In this document: positions 48,341-58,034 of the stretch, one piece after another
Layout: the number at the start of each line of letters is the position of its first letter
Position numbering within the stretch: the stretch's first letter is position 1
Assembly (NCBI RefSeq): GCF_900240335.1
Contig: NZ_LT964979.1
Coordinates: 62,001-126,000 of the forward strand
DNA length: 64,000 bases
From: Flavimobilis massiliensis
GTDB taxonomy: Bacteria; Actinomycetota; Actinomycetes; Actinomycetales; Cellulomonadaceae
Direction: 5' to 3'
Program-made: the position numbers and the translations under genes
The notes under the pieces: model-generated
Databases searched by the model: none
Seen by the model: the letters and a program-made list of their open reading frames with translations, nothing else
What the model was told of the DNA's origin: nothing

Positions 48341-51183
48341 CGCTCGGAGCCCCTCCTACCGGCGGTGGGCCCGCGCCCTCGCCCGCGCCCGCGGCCACGG
48401 CCGCAGACGCGCCCGACGCACTCGCGTCGGCAGGCGCGCGACGCACGCGTACGCGGTGGCGTGTCGCGATCCGCCTCGCCCGACGCGACGCCCGACGTGA
48501 CCTGGGCAGCACCTTGCTCGTCGCCGGACTTCTTGCTGTTGTCGTCGCGGTCGTCTCGATGGCGCTCGTCGTGCAGACCGCATACACGACGCCGGGCGTC
48601 GGGGGCCTCGTCCTCGGTGAGGGGGTCGAGGCCGAGCTCACGTGGGCCGGCGCGCCCGTGCTCCAGTCGGGGCCGACCGACGCGCAGCGCGTGCTCGTGG
48701 GCAGCCCCGGGGCCGCAGCCTCTTGGGAGGACGTCGCCGCACGCCTGCACGACGCGCTCCCGGGCGCCTCGGGCTGGGCGACGACCGGATGCTCCGACGT
48801 GATCGTCGGCGGCGCCGACGCGCGACGCGCGCTGCTGTGCACGCTCCTCGTCCTCGACGCCACGGCCGGGAAGGATGGTTTCGCGGAGCCGTCGGACCTC
48901 GCCACGGGCCGGGCGCCGCAGGACCCGGACGAGGTCGTCGTGCCCGTGGGAACGGACGCCGTCGTCGGCGGCGCGCTAGACGTCCGCATCGGCGACGACG
49001 TCCGCACACTGCGCGTCGTCGGCACCTACGTCCCCACACCCGGCGCCCTCGTCGAGCTGCGGGTCGGGCCCGGGCACGGCACGGTCCTGGCGCCGCACGC
49101 GACGACCGTGCGGATCACCGACCCGGCCGTCGCCTGGGCGGACCTCGTCCGGCTCAACGCCGCAGGGTTCCACGGCCCGGCACGCGCGGCGGCGGCCGAC
49201 CCGCCCGCTCGGGACGCGATCCCGTTCCTCGTCGCGGGTCACACGACCGGCGCGAACGACCCGCCCACGGTGAGCGGGCCGAGCACGGAGGTCATCGTGC
49301 TCGGGACCGTGGCCGCGACGCTCGTCCTCGTCCTCATCGTCACGCCCTCCCAGGTCGTTGTCGTCCGACGCCGCACCCGGACGTACGCGCTCCTCGCGGC
49401 CGTCGGGGCCGCACCGCGGACGCTGCGCGCGCTCGTCCTCGCCGGCGCCGCGCTCCAGGGCGCCCTCGCAGCCGTCGTCGGCATGACCGTCGGCGTGCTC
49501 GCCCGCGTCGCAACCGTCCATCTCGCCCCCGTGCCCGCTGGCGAGACCGCCGAGCGCAGCGTCACCGTCCCGTGGGCGAGCCTCGTGCTCGTGCTCGTCG
49601 GGACCGTCACTCTCGTCGTCACGGCCGCGCTCGTCCCCGCACGCAGCGCCGGACGCGTCGACGTCGTGCGTGTCCTCGCCGGTCGACGCGGCGAGGTCCC
49701 GCCGTCGCGCCGCACGACCGTCGCCGGGCTCGGCCTCGTCGCGTGCGGGCTCGCGCTCGGGGCCTGGGCGTTGTCCGGCTCACTGAGCGGCCTCGTGAGC
49801 GCCGCGCTCGTCGTGCTCTGCCTCGGGGTGCTGCTCAGCGCCGGCGGGTTCGTCACCGGGGTGGCCCGCGTGCTCGCGCCGCGCGCGTCGCTGCCGGTCC
49901 GGCTCGCGCTGCGCGACGCGACACGCAACCGCTCGCGCTCGGTCGCCGCCGTCCTCGCCGTCGCGGCGGCCGCTGCTGTCCTCGTCGGTACGAGCCTCTC
50001 CCTCACCAGCGGCATCGCGCACGCCCGCGCGACGGCCACCCCCGCTGCCGGCGAGGGCACCGTCGTCGCCTACGTCAACCCCGAGGTCGTCGACGGGACG
50101 GCCGCGCTCGACCGCGTCGAGGCCGCCGTCCATCGCATCGACCCGCACGCGAGGATCGTGCGCGTGACAACCCCGTCGGTGCGCGCCGGCGGGACCGATG
50201 CGGCCCCCGAGGCTGGCGTGGCTGTCGACGTCGCGCCGAACGTGGCGCGGACGTGCCCGTGGGTGCCCGTCGAGGGGCCCGACGGGTCGGCGGAGAACCG
50301 GCGGCTCGCCCGCGAGGACCCGCGCTGCGCGCCGTCGTTCCTCGAGGAGGGTGGTGCCTGGACCGCGTCGGTCTTCGTCGACGACGGGACCTGGTCGGCA
50401 GACCTCGGGCTGGACGCGGCGCTCGCCGCCTCCGCCGTGCTCGCGAACGGCCGCGCGGCGCTCGCCTCGAGCACGCTGCTCCAGGACGACGGGACGGTGC
50501 GCGTCCGCGTCATACCAGACGTCACCGAGGACGCCCCCGCCCCCGACGACGCGATCCCGTGGACGTCGATCCCCGCGACGGTCGTGCCTGGCCTCGACCG
50601 GACCCAGTTCATGACCATTCTGCCGACGACGGTCGTGGCCAACCTCGGGCTCGGGGCGCTTCCCGTCGGGGCCGTCGTCCACCCGTCCGAGGCGTCGCTC
50701 ACCGCAGCGGTCGAGGCTGCCGCCGACACGGCGCTCGGGAGCGCCGGATGGGCCTCCCCGGGCGTGCGGAGCCAGCTGAGCAGCACGGTCGTCGACGTGT
50801 CGCTCATGGCTGCAGCGGCCGTTCTCGGAATCGGAACTGCTGGTCTCGTCATCCTCCTCGTCGCTGGGGAGGCGCGCGCCGATCTCGCGGTCCTCCACGC
50901 CGTCGGCGCCGCACCACGGACGCGGCGACGCCTCCTCGCGGCACAGTCCGGCGTGCTCGTCGGCCTCGGCACCGCGCTCGGCGCGCTGCTCGGGCTCGCC
51001 GTCGCTCTCGGCTACGTCGCCCTCTCGGCGCGCAAGCAGCCCGGGCCCGTCGACCCCACCTGGGTGCTCACGGTGCCCTGGACGCAGATCGCTGTGGTGC
51101 TCGTCCTACTGCCGCTCGGCGCCTGGCTCACGGGCTGGCTCACGACGCGCTCCCGCCTGCCGCTGCCGAGCGAGGTCCGATGA
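48337..51183 (+). CDS. Large FtsX-family ABC permease 1
   Basis: 948 residues with about ten membrane segments: one near 57-80 (LLVAGLLAVVVAVVSMALVV), a trio around 325-440, three more mid-protein, and a C-terminal group (SLMAAAAVLGIGTAGLVILLV, LVGLGTALGALLGLAVALGY). Two large extracytoplasmic parts lie between them. The second holds paired cysteines, one in ARTCPWVPV and one in REDPRC. The tail ends LPLPSEVR. It is roughly twice the length of single FtsX permeases. GTG 48337 overlaps the ATPase stop. Confidence 0.9.
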   Translation: MTLGAPPTGGGPAPSPAPAATAADAPDALASAGARRTRTRWRVAIRLARRDARRDLGSTLLVAGLLAVVVAVVSMALVVQTAYTTPGVGGLVLGEGVEAELTWAGAPVLQSGPTDAQRVLVGSPGAAASWEDVAARLHDALPGASGWATTGCSDVIVGGADARRALLCTLLVLDATAGKDGFAEPSDLATGRAPQDPDEVVVPVGTDAVVGGALDVRIGDDVRTLRVVGTYVPTPGALVELRVGPGHGTVLAPHATTVRITDPAVAWADLVRLNAAGFHGPARAAAADPPARDAIPFLVAGHTTGANDPPTVSGPSTEVIVLGTVAATLVLVLIVTPSQVVVVRRRTRTYALLAAVGAAPRTLRALVLAGAALQGALAAVVGMTVGVLARVATVHLAPVPAGETAERSVTVPWASLVLVLVGTVTLVVTAALVPARSAGRVDVVRVLAGRRGEVPPSRRTTVAGLGLVACGLALGAWALSGSLSGLVSAALVVLCLGVLLSAGGFVTGVARVLAPRASLPVRLALRDATRNRSRSVAAVLAVAAAAAVLVGTSLSLTSGIAHARATATPAAGEGTVVAYVNPEVVDGTAALDRVEAAVHRIDPHARIVRVTTPSVRAGGTDAAPEAGVAVDVAPNVARTCPWVPVEGPDGSAENRRLAREDPRCAPSFLEEGGAWTASVFVDDGTWSADLGLDAALAASAVLANGRAALASSTLLQDDGTVRVRVIPDVTEDAPAPDDAIPWTSIPATVVPGLDRTQFMTILPTTVVANLGLGALPVGAVVHPSEASLTAAVEAAADTALGSAGWASPGVRSQLSSTVVDVSLMAAAAVLGIGTAGLVILLVAGEARADLAVLHAVGAAPRTRRRLLAAQSGVLVGLGTALGALLGLAVALGYVALSARKQPGPVDPTWVLTVPWTQIAVVLVLLPLGAWLTGWLTTRSRLPLPSEVR

Positions 51184-54035
51184 GCGTCGCCCAGCGGGTC
51201 CGTCCCGCACCCCGGGCCGCCGCCTCGCGTCACGCCGTCGGCCGTCGCGGCGGGAGGCTCGCGCGCCTGCGAGCGCTCGCCCGCGTCGCGCGCCGCGACG
51301 TCCGGAGCAGCCCCGGCCGCACCGCGCTCGTCGCGGGCCTGACGCTCCTGCCCGCCGCGGTCGCGACCCTCCTCACGCTCAGCACCGTCGCGGTCGCCCG
51401 CCCGCCGGTCGTCGACGACCTCGTGCCCTCGGGCGTCGAGGCGGTGCTCACGTGGCACGTCCGGCCCGTCACCCAGGACGGTCCGCTCGCGCTCGACGTC
51501 GCCACGACGCTCGACGAGCCGCCCGCTCCGGACAAGCTGCGCGCGGAGGCGGGGCTCGCCGCGCTCACCCGGACCGTCGACCCGGCGCAGGTCGTCACGC
51601 TGCGCGGATGCGCGTGGACCGACCGCGCCGACGGCAGCCTGCGGGGCTTCGACACGTGCGAGCTCGCCTCCGACCCCACGGGCCGTGCGGCGCCGACCCT
51701 CGGCCGCATGCCCGTCACCCGGGGCGAGATCGCGGCCGGCGACATCGGGCTCGGGCTCGGCGACGTCGTCACGGTCCGCGCCATCACGGCGACCGGCGCG
51801 GGCTACGTCGACGTCGACCTCACCGTCGTCGGCCTCCTCGACCCCGCGATCGTCGGGGCCCGCGTGCTCGTGTCCGAGCCCGTCGTCGCGCCACTGACCG
51901 GGAGCGACGGCATGGTGGTGCCCGACGGCACGTACCTCGTCGTCGGCCAGCCCCTCGCGTGGAGCGACCTCGTCGCGCTCAACCAGGCAGGCCTCTCCGG
52001 CCCGTCGCGCGACGCCGCCGCCAACCGACCCGCGGCATCCGAGGTGCCCTACCTCGTGGCCGGCTACGGCGAGCCCGCCGGCACCCGCACGAGCGAGGCG
52101 GTCGGGACCGTCGCACTCGTCGCCGTCGGGGTCGGCCTCGTGCTCGTCCTCACCATCGCACCCGCACACGTCGTCGGTGTCCGGCGACGTGCCCGAGAGC
52201 TCGCACTGCTCGCTGTCACGGGCGCGACGCCGCGCGACCTCCGACACCTCGTCATGCTCGGAGCAGCCCTCCAGGGCATCGTCGCGGCGCTCGCCGGGAC
52301 GGGCGCCGGCATCGCCGCAACGTTCGTCGGCGAGGCCGTCGCCCCCGGCTGGGCGGGCGGCGTCGACATGACCGACCTCCGGTACGCCGTCCCGTACCTC
52401 GCCGGCGTCGGCGGCGTCGTCGTCGCTACCGTCGCGCTCGCTGCCTGGGCGCCCGGGCGCACTGCCGGGCGTCTCGACCCGGTCGCAGTCCTCGGCGGAC
52501 GGCGTGCCGAGCCCCGACCGCCCGCGCGGCTCGACATCCTCGGCGGTGTGCTCGCCGTCGTCGGGCTCGGGGCCGTCGCCTGGGCGGCACGCACCGGCTC
52601 CGACCTCCCGTTCGCGGCAGGGACGCTCGGGCTCGCGCTCGGCGCCGTGCTCCTCGCCGGACCCGCCGTCACGCTCCTCGGAAGGCTCGCACGCGGTGCC
52701 GCCCTGCCCGTGCGGCTCGCGCCGCGCGACGCCGCACGGGACCGGACCCGCACGGCCGCAGGTGTCACCGCCGTCATGGTGACGAGCGCTGCCCTCGTCG
52801 CAGGGATCGTCATCGGGACGAGCTTCGACGCCCGCGAGCGCGCCGCGCACCACCATGCGGCAGGGGAGGGGCGCGTCGTCGTCGACCTCCTCGCCAACGG
52901 CACGCACCGCCCACCGCTCGCGCCCGGCAACGACGCCGAGGCCGACGCCCGGCGGCTCCACGCCACCGTCCGGGAGACCGACCCGGGTGCGCGCATCGTC
53001 GTCGTCCGCGGCCCCGGCACGGATGTCACGCACCTCGGCCCGGAGGAGCGCGAGGAGATGGCGGCGCAGGGGCTCACGCCGATCGTCGTCGCCCGCACCG
53101 CACCCGACGAAGCCTGCCCGATCGTCGCCGACCCGTTCGACCCCACGAGCTCCAGCGACACGGACGCGCTGCGTCGCGCCCAGCGAGAGGACCCCCGCTG
53201 CGACCCCCGGGTCGCGGAGCGTCACTCCGCCCCGGGGTGGTCAGGGATGACGCTCGTCGACGACGGCACCGCGCTCTCCGCGCTCGGGATGCCCGGGACG
53301 GATGACGGCGTCGCCGCGCTCCGTGCCGGCCTCGTCCTCGACTCCCGGGACGCCGTCGTCACGGCCGCCGGCACGACGACCCTCGAGGTGCACGACGCCT
53401 TCGGGAACGTCGGCGAGGCCACGACCCTTCCTGCGACCTACGTGCCCGAGCTTGCAGTGGCGGGGCGCCTCACCATCCTGCCGCCCGCGGTCGCCGACCG
53501 GCTGGGGCTCCACGTCGAGCCCGTCGGGCTCGTCGTCGAACCGAGCAGCGATGCGGCACGCTCAGCCGTCGCAGCCACGCTGCGGGAAGAGCTGTCGTCG
53601 TTCTACGTCACCGTCGAGGACTGGACGACGACGACCTACGGCCCCTACGTGCGAGGCCTGGCCGCGGCCGGGCTCGTGCTCGGGATCGGCACCGCGCTGC
53701 TCGTCCTTCTCCTGCTCGCCGGTGAGTCACGTCCCGACCTCGCGGTGCTCTCCGCGATCGGTGCGGCACCCGGGCTGCGAAGACGGCTCGCCGGGGCCCA
53801 GGCCGTCGGTGTCGTCGGGACGGGCGTCGCGCTCGGCACGCTCGTCGGGCTCGTCGTCAGCGTTGCCGTCGTCCTCGCCCGCGTCGACCGTGACGTCCTC
53901 TACGACCCGACGTGGCAGGTCGTCATCCCGTGGGGCTGGCTCGCCGTGCTCGTCGTCGGGCTCGTCGGCGGTGCGTGGCTCACCGGCTGGAGCACGACGC
54001 GCTCGCGCATGCCGCTTCCGAGCGAGGTGCGGTAG
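51180..54035 (+). CDS. Large FtsX-family ABC permease 2
   Basis: 951 residues, a paralogue of permease 1 with the same plan: an N-terminal membrane segment (TALVAGLTLLPAAVATLLT), an exported domain, central and C-terminal membrane groups (VALVAVGVGLVLVLTIA, GLVLGIGTALLVLLLLAGES) and the same closing MPLPSEVR. Its second exported part repeats the cysteine pattern (DEACPIVADP, REDPRC). The ATG overlaps the first permease stop. The two permeases probably form a heterodimer with the single ATPase. Substrate unknown; antimicrobial peptide or lipid handling is typical for PadR-linked systems of this class. Confidence 0.9.
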   Translation: MSVAQRVRPAPRAAASRHAVGRRGGRLARLRALARVARRDVRSSPGRTALVAGLTLLPAAVATLLTLSTVAVARPPVVDDLVPSGVEAVLTWHVRPVTQDGPLALDVATTLDEPPAPDKLRAEAGLAALTRTVDPAQVVTLRGCAWTDRADGSLRGFDTCELASDPTGRAAPTLGRMPVTRGEIAAGDIGLGLGDVVTVRAITATGAGYVDVDLTVVGLLDPAIVGARVLVSEPVVAPLTGSDGMVVPDGTYLVVGQPLAWSDLVALNQAGLSGPSRDAAANRPAASEVPYLVAGYGEPAGTRTSEAVGTVALVAVGVGLVLVLTIAPAHVVGVRRRARELALLAVTGATPRDLRHLVMLGAALQGIVAALAGTGAGIAATFVGEAVAPGWAGGVDMTDLRYAVPYLAGVGGVVVATVALAAWAPGRTAGRLDPVAVLGGRRAEPRPPARLDILGGVLAVVGLGAVAWAARTGSDLPFAAGTLGLALGAVLLAGPAVTLLGRLARGAALPVRLAPRDAARDRTRTAAGVTAVMVTSAALVAGIVIGTSFDARERAAHHHAAGEGRVVVDLLANGTHRPPLAPGNDAEADARRLHATVRETDPGARIVVVRGPGTDVTHLGPEEREEMAAQGLTPIVVARTAPDEACPIVADPFDPTSSSDTDALRRAQREDPRCDPRVAERHSAPGWSGMTLVDDGTALSALGMPGTDDGVAALRAGLVLDSRDAVVTAAGTTTLEVHDAFGNVGEATTLPATYVPELAVAGRLTILPPAVADRLGLHVEPVGLVVEPSSDAARSAVAATLREELSSFYVTVEDWTTTTYGPYVRGLAAAGLVLGIGTALLVLLLLAGESRPDLAVLSAIGAAPGLRRRLAGAQAVGVVGTGVALGTLVGLVVSVAVVLARVDRDVLYDPTWQVVIPWGWLAVLVVGLVGGAWLTGWSTTRSRMPLPSEVR

Positions 54036-54106
54036 GGCACGGGCGGTCGTGGTGGCGTCGGCCGGTCGCGACGTCGACGGGAACGGTGCTGCGCGCCAGG
54101 AGGCAG

Positions 54107-54805
54107 TCAGCCGCGCGGCCCGACGATCGCCGTGCCGACGCGCACGATCGTCGCACCCTCCGCGACGGCCCATTCGAGGTCGCCGCTCATGCCCATCGAC
54201 AGTTCGGTCGCGCTCACGACGCCCGCCGCGAGGACGTCGTCGCGCAGCGTGCGCAGGCGCGCGTAGCCCGCGCGGACCTCGGCCTCGACGGGGGAGTGCG
54301 CGCCGATCGTCATGAGGCCGCGCAGGCGCAGCCCGTCGGTCGCGGCGACCGCGAGCGCGAGGTCGACCGCTTCGTCGGGGGAGACGCCGGACTTCTGCGG
54401 CTCGCCCGACACGTTGACCTGCACGAGGACGTCGAGCGTGCGGTCGTCGCGCACGCAGCGCGCGCCGAGCGCCGCCGCGAGCGAGGTCGTGTGCACGGTC
54501 TCGACGCACGTGACGTGCCGCAGCGCCGCATTGATCTTGTTCGACTGCAGCGGGCCGATGAGGTGGACCTGGGGCGGGGCGTCGAGCGCCTCGAGCGCAG
54601 GTGCCTTCGCGACGATCTCTTGGACGCGTGACTCGCAGAGGACACGCGCACCGGCCGCAACGGTCTCGAGCGTCCGGGCGACGTCGACGGACTTCGTCGC
54701 GACGGCGAGCGTCACGTCGTCCGCGGCCCGGCCGGCCGCCTCCGCGGCGGCCGCGACACGGTCGGCCTGACGGGCGAGGGCGGCGGCGATGTCCCAGGTG
54801 CTCAC
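54107..54805 (-). CDS. YggS-family PLP homeostasis protein
   Basis: 232 residues. A PLP-binding alanine-racemase-fold barrel without known catalysis that keeps free PLP in check. The PLP lysine is in LAVATKSVD, followed by HLIGPLQSNK and LELSMGMSGDLEWAV-type sequence (MGMSGDLEWAVAEGATIVRV) that binds the phosphate. GTG 54805 follows a TAGGAT hexamer by 8 bases on this strand, so the start is probably leaderless. In Actinobacteria yggS often sits in the cell-division cluster; here it stands apart from it. Confidence 0.93.
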   Translation of the reverse strand: MSTWDIAAALARQADRVAAAAEAAGRAADDVTLAVATKSVDVARTLETVAAGARVLCESRVQEIVAKAPALEALDAPPQVHLIGPLQSNKINAALRHVTCVETVHTTSLAAALGARCVRDDRTLDVLVQVNVSGEPQKSGVSPDEAVDLALAVAATDGLRLRGLMTIGAHSPVEAEVRAGYARLRTLRDDVLAAGVVSATELSMGMSGDLEWAVAEGATIVRVGTAIVGPRG

Positions 54806-54834
54806 GACCGGTCATCCTAGTGCGGTGGCCGCGG

Positions 54835-55350
54835 TCAGCGGCGCGCGATCCAGCGGGGCACCCCGAGCCACAGCGTCGACAGCCCCACGAGCACCGCACC
54901 CGCTGCTACGAGCCCCTCGACGCGCCCCAGGACGACGTCGAACACGAGCGCCGCGGCACCCGTCATGAGCAGCCCGACGAGGACGAGGCACGCGCGCGCG
55001 ATGCGGTCGCCCGCCTCGACGAGAGGTTGCTTCTGTCCCTGTCGGAACAGCGAGCGGTGCGCCCGCACGGGCAGCACGAGCACGCCCGTCGTCGTCACCG
55101 CCGCGACGACGAGCCCGAGGAACAGCGTCCGCTGGTACTCGTCGAGCGTGTCGAACCGAGCCTGGAACGGCAGCGTGAGGAGGAAGCCCGTGAGGATCTG
55201 CACGCCCGTCTGCACGATGCGCATCTCCTGGAGCAGCTCGTCCCAGTTGCGGTCGGCACGCTCGACGCGCGTTTCGTCACGGTCGTCCGACGACGACTGC
55301 TCGTGCGCGTCGTCGTGCGGCGTCCGACTGCCTGTCTGCCCGTCGGGCAT
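54835..55350 (-). CDS. DUF6328-type membrane protein
   Basis: 171 residues. A charged N-terminus of about 45 residues leads into WDELLQEMRIVQTGVQILTG, a hallmark of this family, then four hydrophobic helices (FLLTLPFQARF, LFLGLVVAAVTTTGVLVLPV, ACLVLVGLLMTGAAALVFDV, LVAAGAVLVGLSTLWLGVP). Function unknown. ATG 55350 has AGGTGG upstream; TATGCT about 65 bases upstream may be its -10. It follows yggS on the same strand in reverse order (29-base gap). Confidence 0.8.
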   Translation of the reverse strand: MPDGQTGSRTPHDDAHEQSSSDDRDETRVERADRNWDELLQEMRIVQTGVQILTGFLLTLPFQARFDTLDEYQRTLFLGLVVAAVTTTGVLVLPVRAHRSLFRQGQKQPLVEAGDRIARACLVLVGLLMTGAAALVFDVVLGRVEGLVAAGAVLVGLSTLWLGVPRWIARR

Positions 55351-55486
55351 GGTCACCACCTGTTCTTGGGCCGCACCGCGCGGCAGCCAGCATGACGCGC
55401 TCGCCCTCTGCGAGCGCGAGCATAGTCGTCGCTCGGCGCGAGCGCGCGGGTCGAAGCCACCGCAGCCGTGCGCAAAGATAGGCGCC

Positions 55487-57088
55487 ATGACAGTGCGACC
55501 CCCGGACGCCCCCGCGGACACCCCCGTTGACGGCTCTGCTGACGATGTGGCGGCCCTGGACGGCGGGGACGCGACGACCCTCGTCGACGAGGCCGCCGCT
55601 CCGGGCGAGACGGCTACCCCTGCCGAGACGGCGGCTCCTCGCGAGACCGCGGCCCTGGACGAGACGGGCGCAGGTGCCGATCCGCGCGTCGAACGCCCGT
55701 CGCTGTGGCCCGCGGTCGCGGTCGCCGTCGTCGCGCTCGCCGCCTACCTCACGCTGAGCCTCGCCCGCTGGCACCGCTGGGACACGCCCAGCTGGGACAA
55801 CGGGATCTTCGAGCAGGCGATCCGTGGCTGGGCCGGGCTCGGCTGGCCCGTCGTCGACATCAAGGGTGACGGCTACATCCAGCTCGGTGACCACTGGTCA
55901 CCGCTCCTCGTCGTCATCGCTCCGTTCTACCGGATGTTCCCGAGCCCGGTGACGCTCCTCGTCGCCCAGGCGGTGCTCGTCGCGATCTCCGTCGTCCCCC
56001 TCACGCACGCCGCGAGGCGCTGGCTCGGACGATCCGCGGGCCTCGCCGTCGGCGTCGCCTATGCGGCGAGCTGGGGCGTGCAGTCCGCGATCGACGTGCA
56101 GTTCCACGAGTACGCGCTCGCGGCCCCGATCCTCGCGTTCGGGCTCGCCGCGGCGCTCGACGGCAAGTGGCGCCGTGCCTGCCTGTGGCTCCTCCTGCTG
56201 CTCGGCGTCAAGGAGGACATGGGGCTCACCGTCGCGGGCTTCGGCGTCGTCCTGTGGTGCTGGGGCGAACGACGACGTGCATGGCAGATGGCCGCCGCCG
56301 GGCTCGGCGGCATGACGCTCACGCTGTTCGTCCTCATCCCGATCTTCAACCCGTGGCACCGCTACGACTACTGGGGCAAGCTCGGCGAGGAGGGCGGCGC
56401 AGGCGCTCCACAGGGCCTCGCCGGACTCGTCGACGGCGTCTGGCGGATCTTCACGAACCTCCTCGTCCCCGAGGTGAAGATCGAGACGCTGCTCCTGCTG
56501 CTCGTCGTCACGGCGTTCGCGGCGCTGCGCTCGCCGCTCCTCCTCATGATCGTCCCGACGATGCTCTGGCGGTACGCAGGGTCCACCGAGTACTACTGGG
56601 GCTCGACCTGGCACTACTCGCTCATCCTCATGCCGATCGTCTTTGCGGCGACGATCGACGGCACGCGGCTCCTGCGCACCTCGTCGCGCGCCGCGGCACG
56701 CGGGTTCGCGCGAGCCGTGCCCGCGCTCACCGTCGTCGTCGCGGCGCTGCTCGTGCCCCGTTTCCCGTTCGGTGACCTCGTCGACCCCGCGACCTACGAA
56801 CGCACCGCCCACGTCGCGGCGGGCGAGCGCGCGCTCGCGTCGATCCCCGTCGGGGCGAGCGTCGCGAGTGACCTCGGGCTCATCGTCCACCTCACCTCGG
56901 ACCGCACCGTGTACTGGATCGGCACCGAATCCGACGTCCAGCCCGAGTACGTCGCGATCCGCACGTGGTCCGGCTGGGGCGGGAACCCGCCCGACGACGT
57001 CGCCGCGTACGCGGCCTCACGCTTCGGCGGCGTCTACGAGACGTCGTTCGACGACGGTGGGTACGCGGTCGCGCGACGCATCGGCTGA
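55487..57088 (+). CDS. DUF2079 integral membrane protein
   Basis: 533 residues. A Thr/Ala/Asp/Glu-rich cytoplasmic N-terminus (about 1-75) precedes roughly nine membrane helices. WHRWDTPSWDNGIFEQAIRG, GDHWSPLLVVIAPFYRMFPS and IDVQFHEYALAAP are typical DUF2079 blocks with GT-C glycosyltransferase-like acidic loops. VKEDMGLTVAGFGVVLWCWG lies in the middle. A role in envelope sugar transfer is possible from the fold but not shown. ATG 55487 is the only good start. It diverges from the DUF6328 gene. Confidence 0.88.
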   Translation: MTVRPPDAPADTPVDGSADDVAALDGGDATTLVDEAAAPGETATPAETAAPRETAALDETGAGADPRVERPSLWPAVAVAVVALAAYLTLSLARWHRWDTPSWDNGIFEQAIRGWAGLGWPVVDIKGDGYIQLGDHWSPLLVVIAPFYRMFPSPVTLLVAQAVLVAISVVPLTHAARRWLGRSAGLAVGVAYAASWGVQSAIDVQFHEYALAAPILAFGLAAALDGKWRRACLWLLLLLGVKEDMGLTVAGFGVVLWCWGERRRAWQMAAAGLGGMTLTLFVLIPIFNPWHRYDYWGKLGEEGGAGAPQGLAGLVDGVWRIFTNLLVPEVKIETLLLLLVVTAFAALRSPLLLMIVPTMLWRYAGSTEYYWGSTWHYSLILMPIVFAATIDGTRLLRTSSRAAARGFARAVPALTVVVAALLVPRFPFGDLVDPATYERTAHVAAGERALASIPVGASVASDLGLIVHLTSDRTVYWIGTESDVQPEYVAIRTWSGWGGNPPDDVAAYAASRFGGVYETSFDDGGYAVARRIG

Positions 57089-57148
57089 GGCTTCGGGCGC
57101 ACGGCGTCGGCGTGGCGGGGGCGGCGAGCCGATGTCGGGGGCTGTTCC

Positions 57149-57154
57149 TAGGAT
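57149..57154 (+). promoter_or_regulatory. -10 element of yccF-like gene
   Basis: TAGGAT ends 6 bases before ATG 57161, predicting a leaderless transcript. Confidence 0.6.
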
Positions 57155-57160
57155 GGGCGC

Positions 57161-57535
57161 ATGCGCGCGCTCCTCAACGTCATCTGGCTCGTCCTCGCCG
57201 GCTTCTGGCTCGCCGTCGGCTACGCCGTCGCGGGCGTCATCTGCTGCGTGCTCATCGTGACGATCCCGTGGGGCATCGCGTCGTTCCGCATCGCTTCGTA
57301 CGCGCTGTGGCCCTTCGGGCGGACGGTTGTGCGCAAGCCGGGCACGCAGGTGATGTCGACGCTCGGCAACATCGTGTGGTTGCTTGTCGCCGGGATCTGG
57401 CTCGCGATCGGACATGTCACGACGGGCATCGCGCTGTGCGTGACGATCATCGGCATCCCCCTGGGGATCGCGAACTTCAAGCTCGTGCCCGTGTCGTTGC
57501 TGCCGCTCGGCGCGGAGATCGTGCCGACGGACTGA
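57161..57535 (+). CDS. YccF-domain membrane protein
   Basis: 124 residues made of two similar halves, each with a membrane hairpin: NVIWLVLAGFWLAVGYAVAG then IPWGIASFRIASYALWPFG; and NIVWLLVAGIWLAIGHVTTG then IPLGIANFKLVPVSLLPLG. The internal duplication is characteristic of YccF. Function unknown. A broken epimerase gene follows 8 bases later. Confidence 0.92.
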   Translation: MRALLNVIWLVLAGFWLAVGYAVAGVICCVLIVTIPWGIASFRIASYALWPFGRTVVRKPGTQVMSTLGNIVWLLVAGIWLAIGHVTTGIALCVTIIGIPLGIANFKLVPVSLLPLGAEIVPTD

Positions 57536-57543
57536 GCCTTCGC

Positions 57544-58034
57544 GTGACGGACGCCGTGCAGAGGCCGCGCCGCGTGCTCGTCCTCGGTGGCACGGCATGG
57601 CTCGGTCGCGCCATCGTCACGGAGCTGCTCGCGGGAGGGTCCGACGTCGTGTGCCTTGCGTGCGGGTCGTCGGGCGTGCGACGCGCGAAAGGCTGAGCGA
57701 TCGGCTCCTCGTCGTGCGGCCAGGGCTCATCGTCGGGCCCGGCGACGGCAGCGACCGGTTCGGCTACTGGCCCGCGCGGTTCACGCGCGGCGGGACCGTG
57801 CTCGTGCGGGAGACGGCGCAGCGCGCGGTGCAGGTCGTCGACGTCCGTGATCTCGCGGCGTTCGTCGTGCGTGCGGCCGCACGCCGTGTCGTCGGGGTCG
57901 TCGATGCGGTCGGGGATCCGTGGTCGTCTGGCGACGTGCTCGGGCTCGACCGCGAGCGGCGGTCAGGTTTGCTGGCGGCGCTGGGGGGGGCGCTCGTGCG
58001 GGGGCTCGTCGCTGGGGAGGTCAGTCGCGACTGA
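57544..58034 (+). pseudogene. Internally deleted NAD-dependent epimerase/dehydratase
   Basis: The start reads RRVLVLGGTAWLGRAIVTEL, a clean Rossmann N-terminus of an extended SDR, and stops at 57696. A second piece in another frame (about 57693-57915) reads RLLVVRPGLIVGPGDGSDRF and QVVDVRDLAAFVVRAA, the middle of the same family. A third reads LGLDRERRSGLLAALGG, its C-terminal tail. Roughly 100 residues are missing at each junction, including the catalytic Tyr-x3-Lys, so no enzyme can be made. The tail overlaps the convergent YbaK gene end. Confidence 0.8.
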
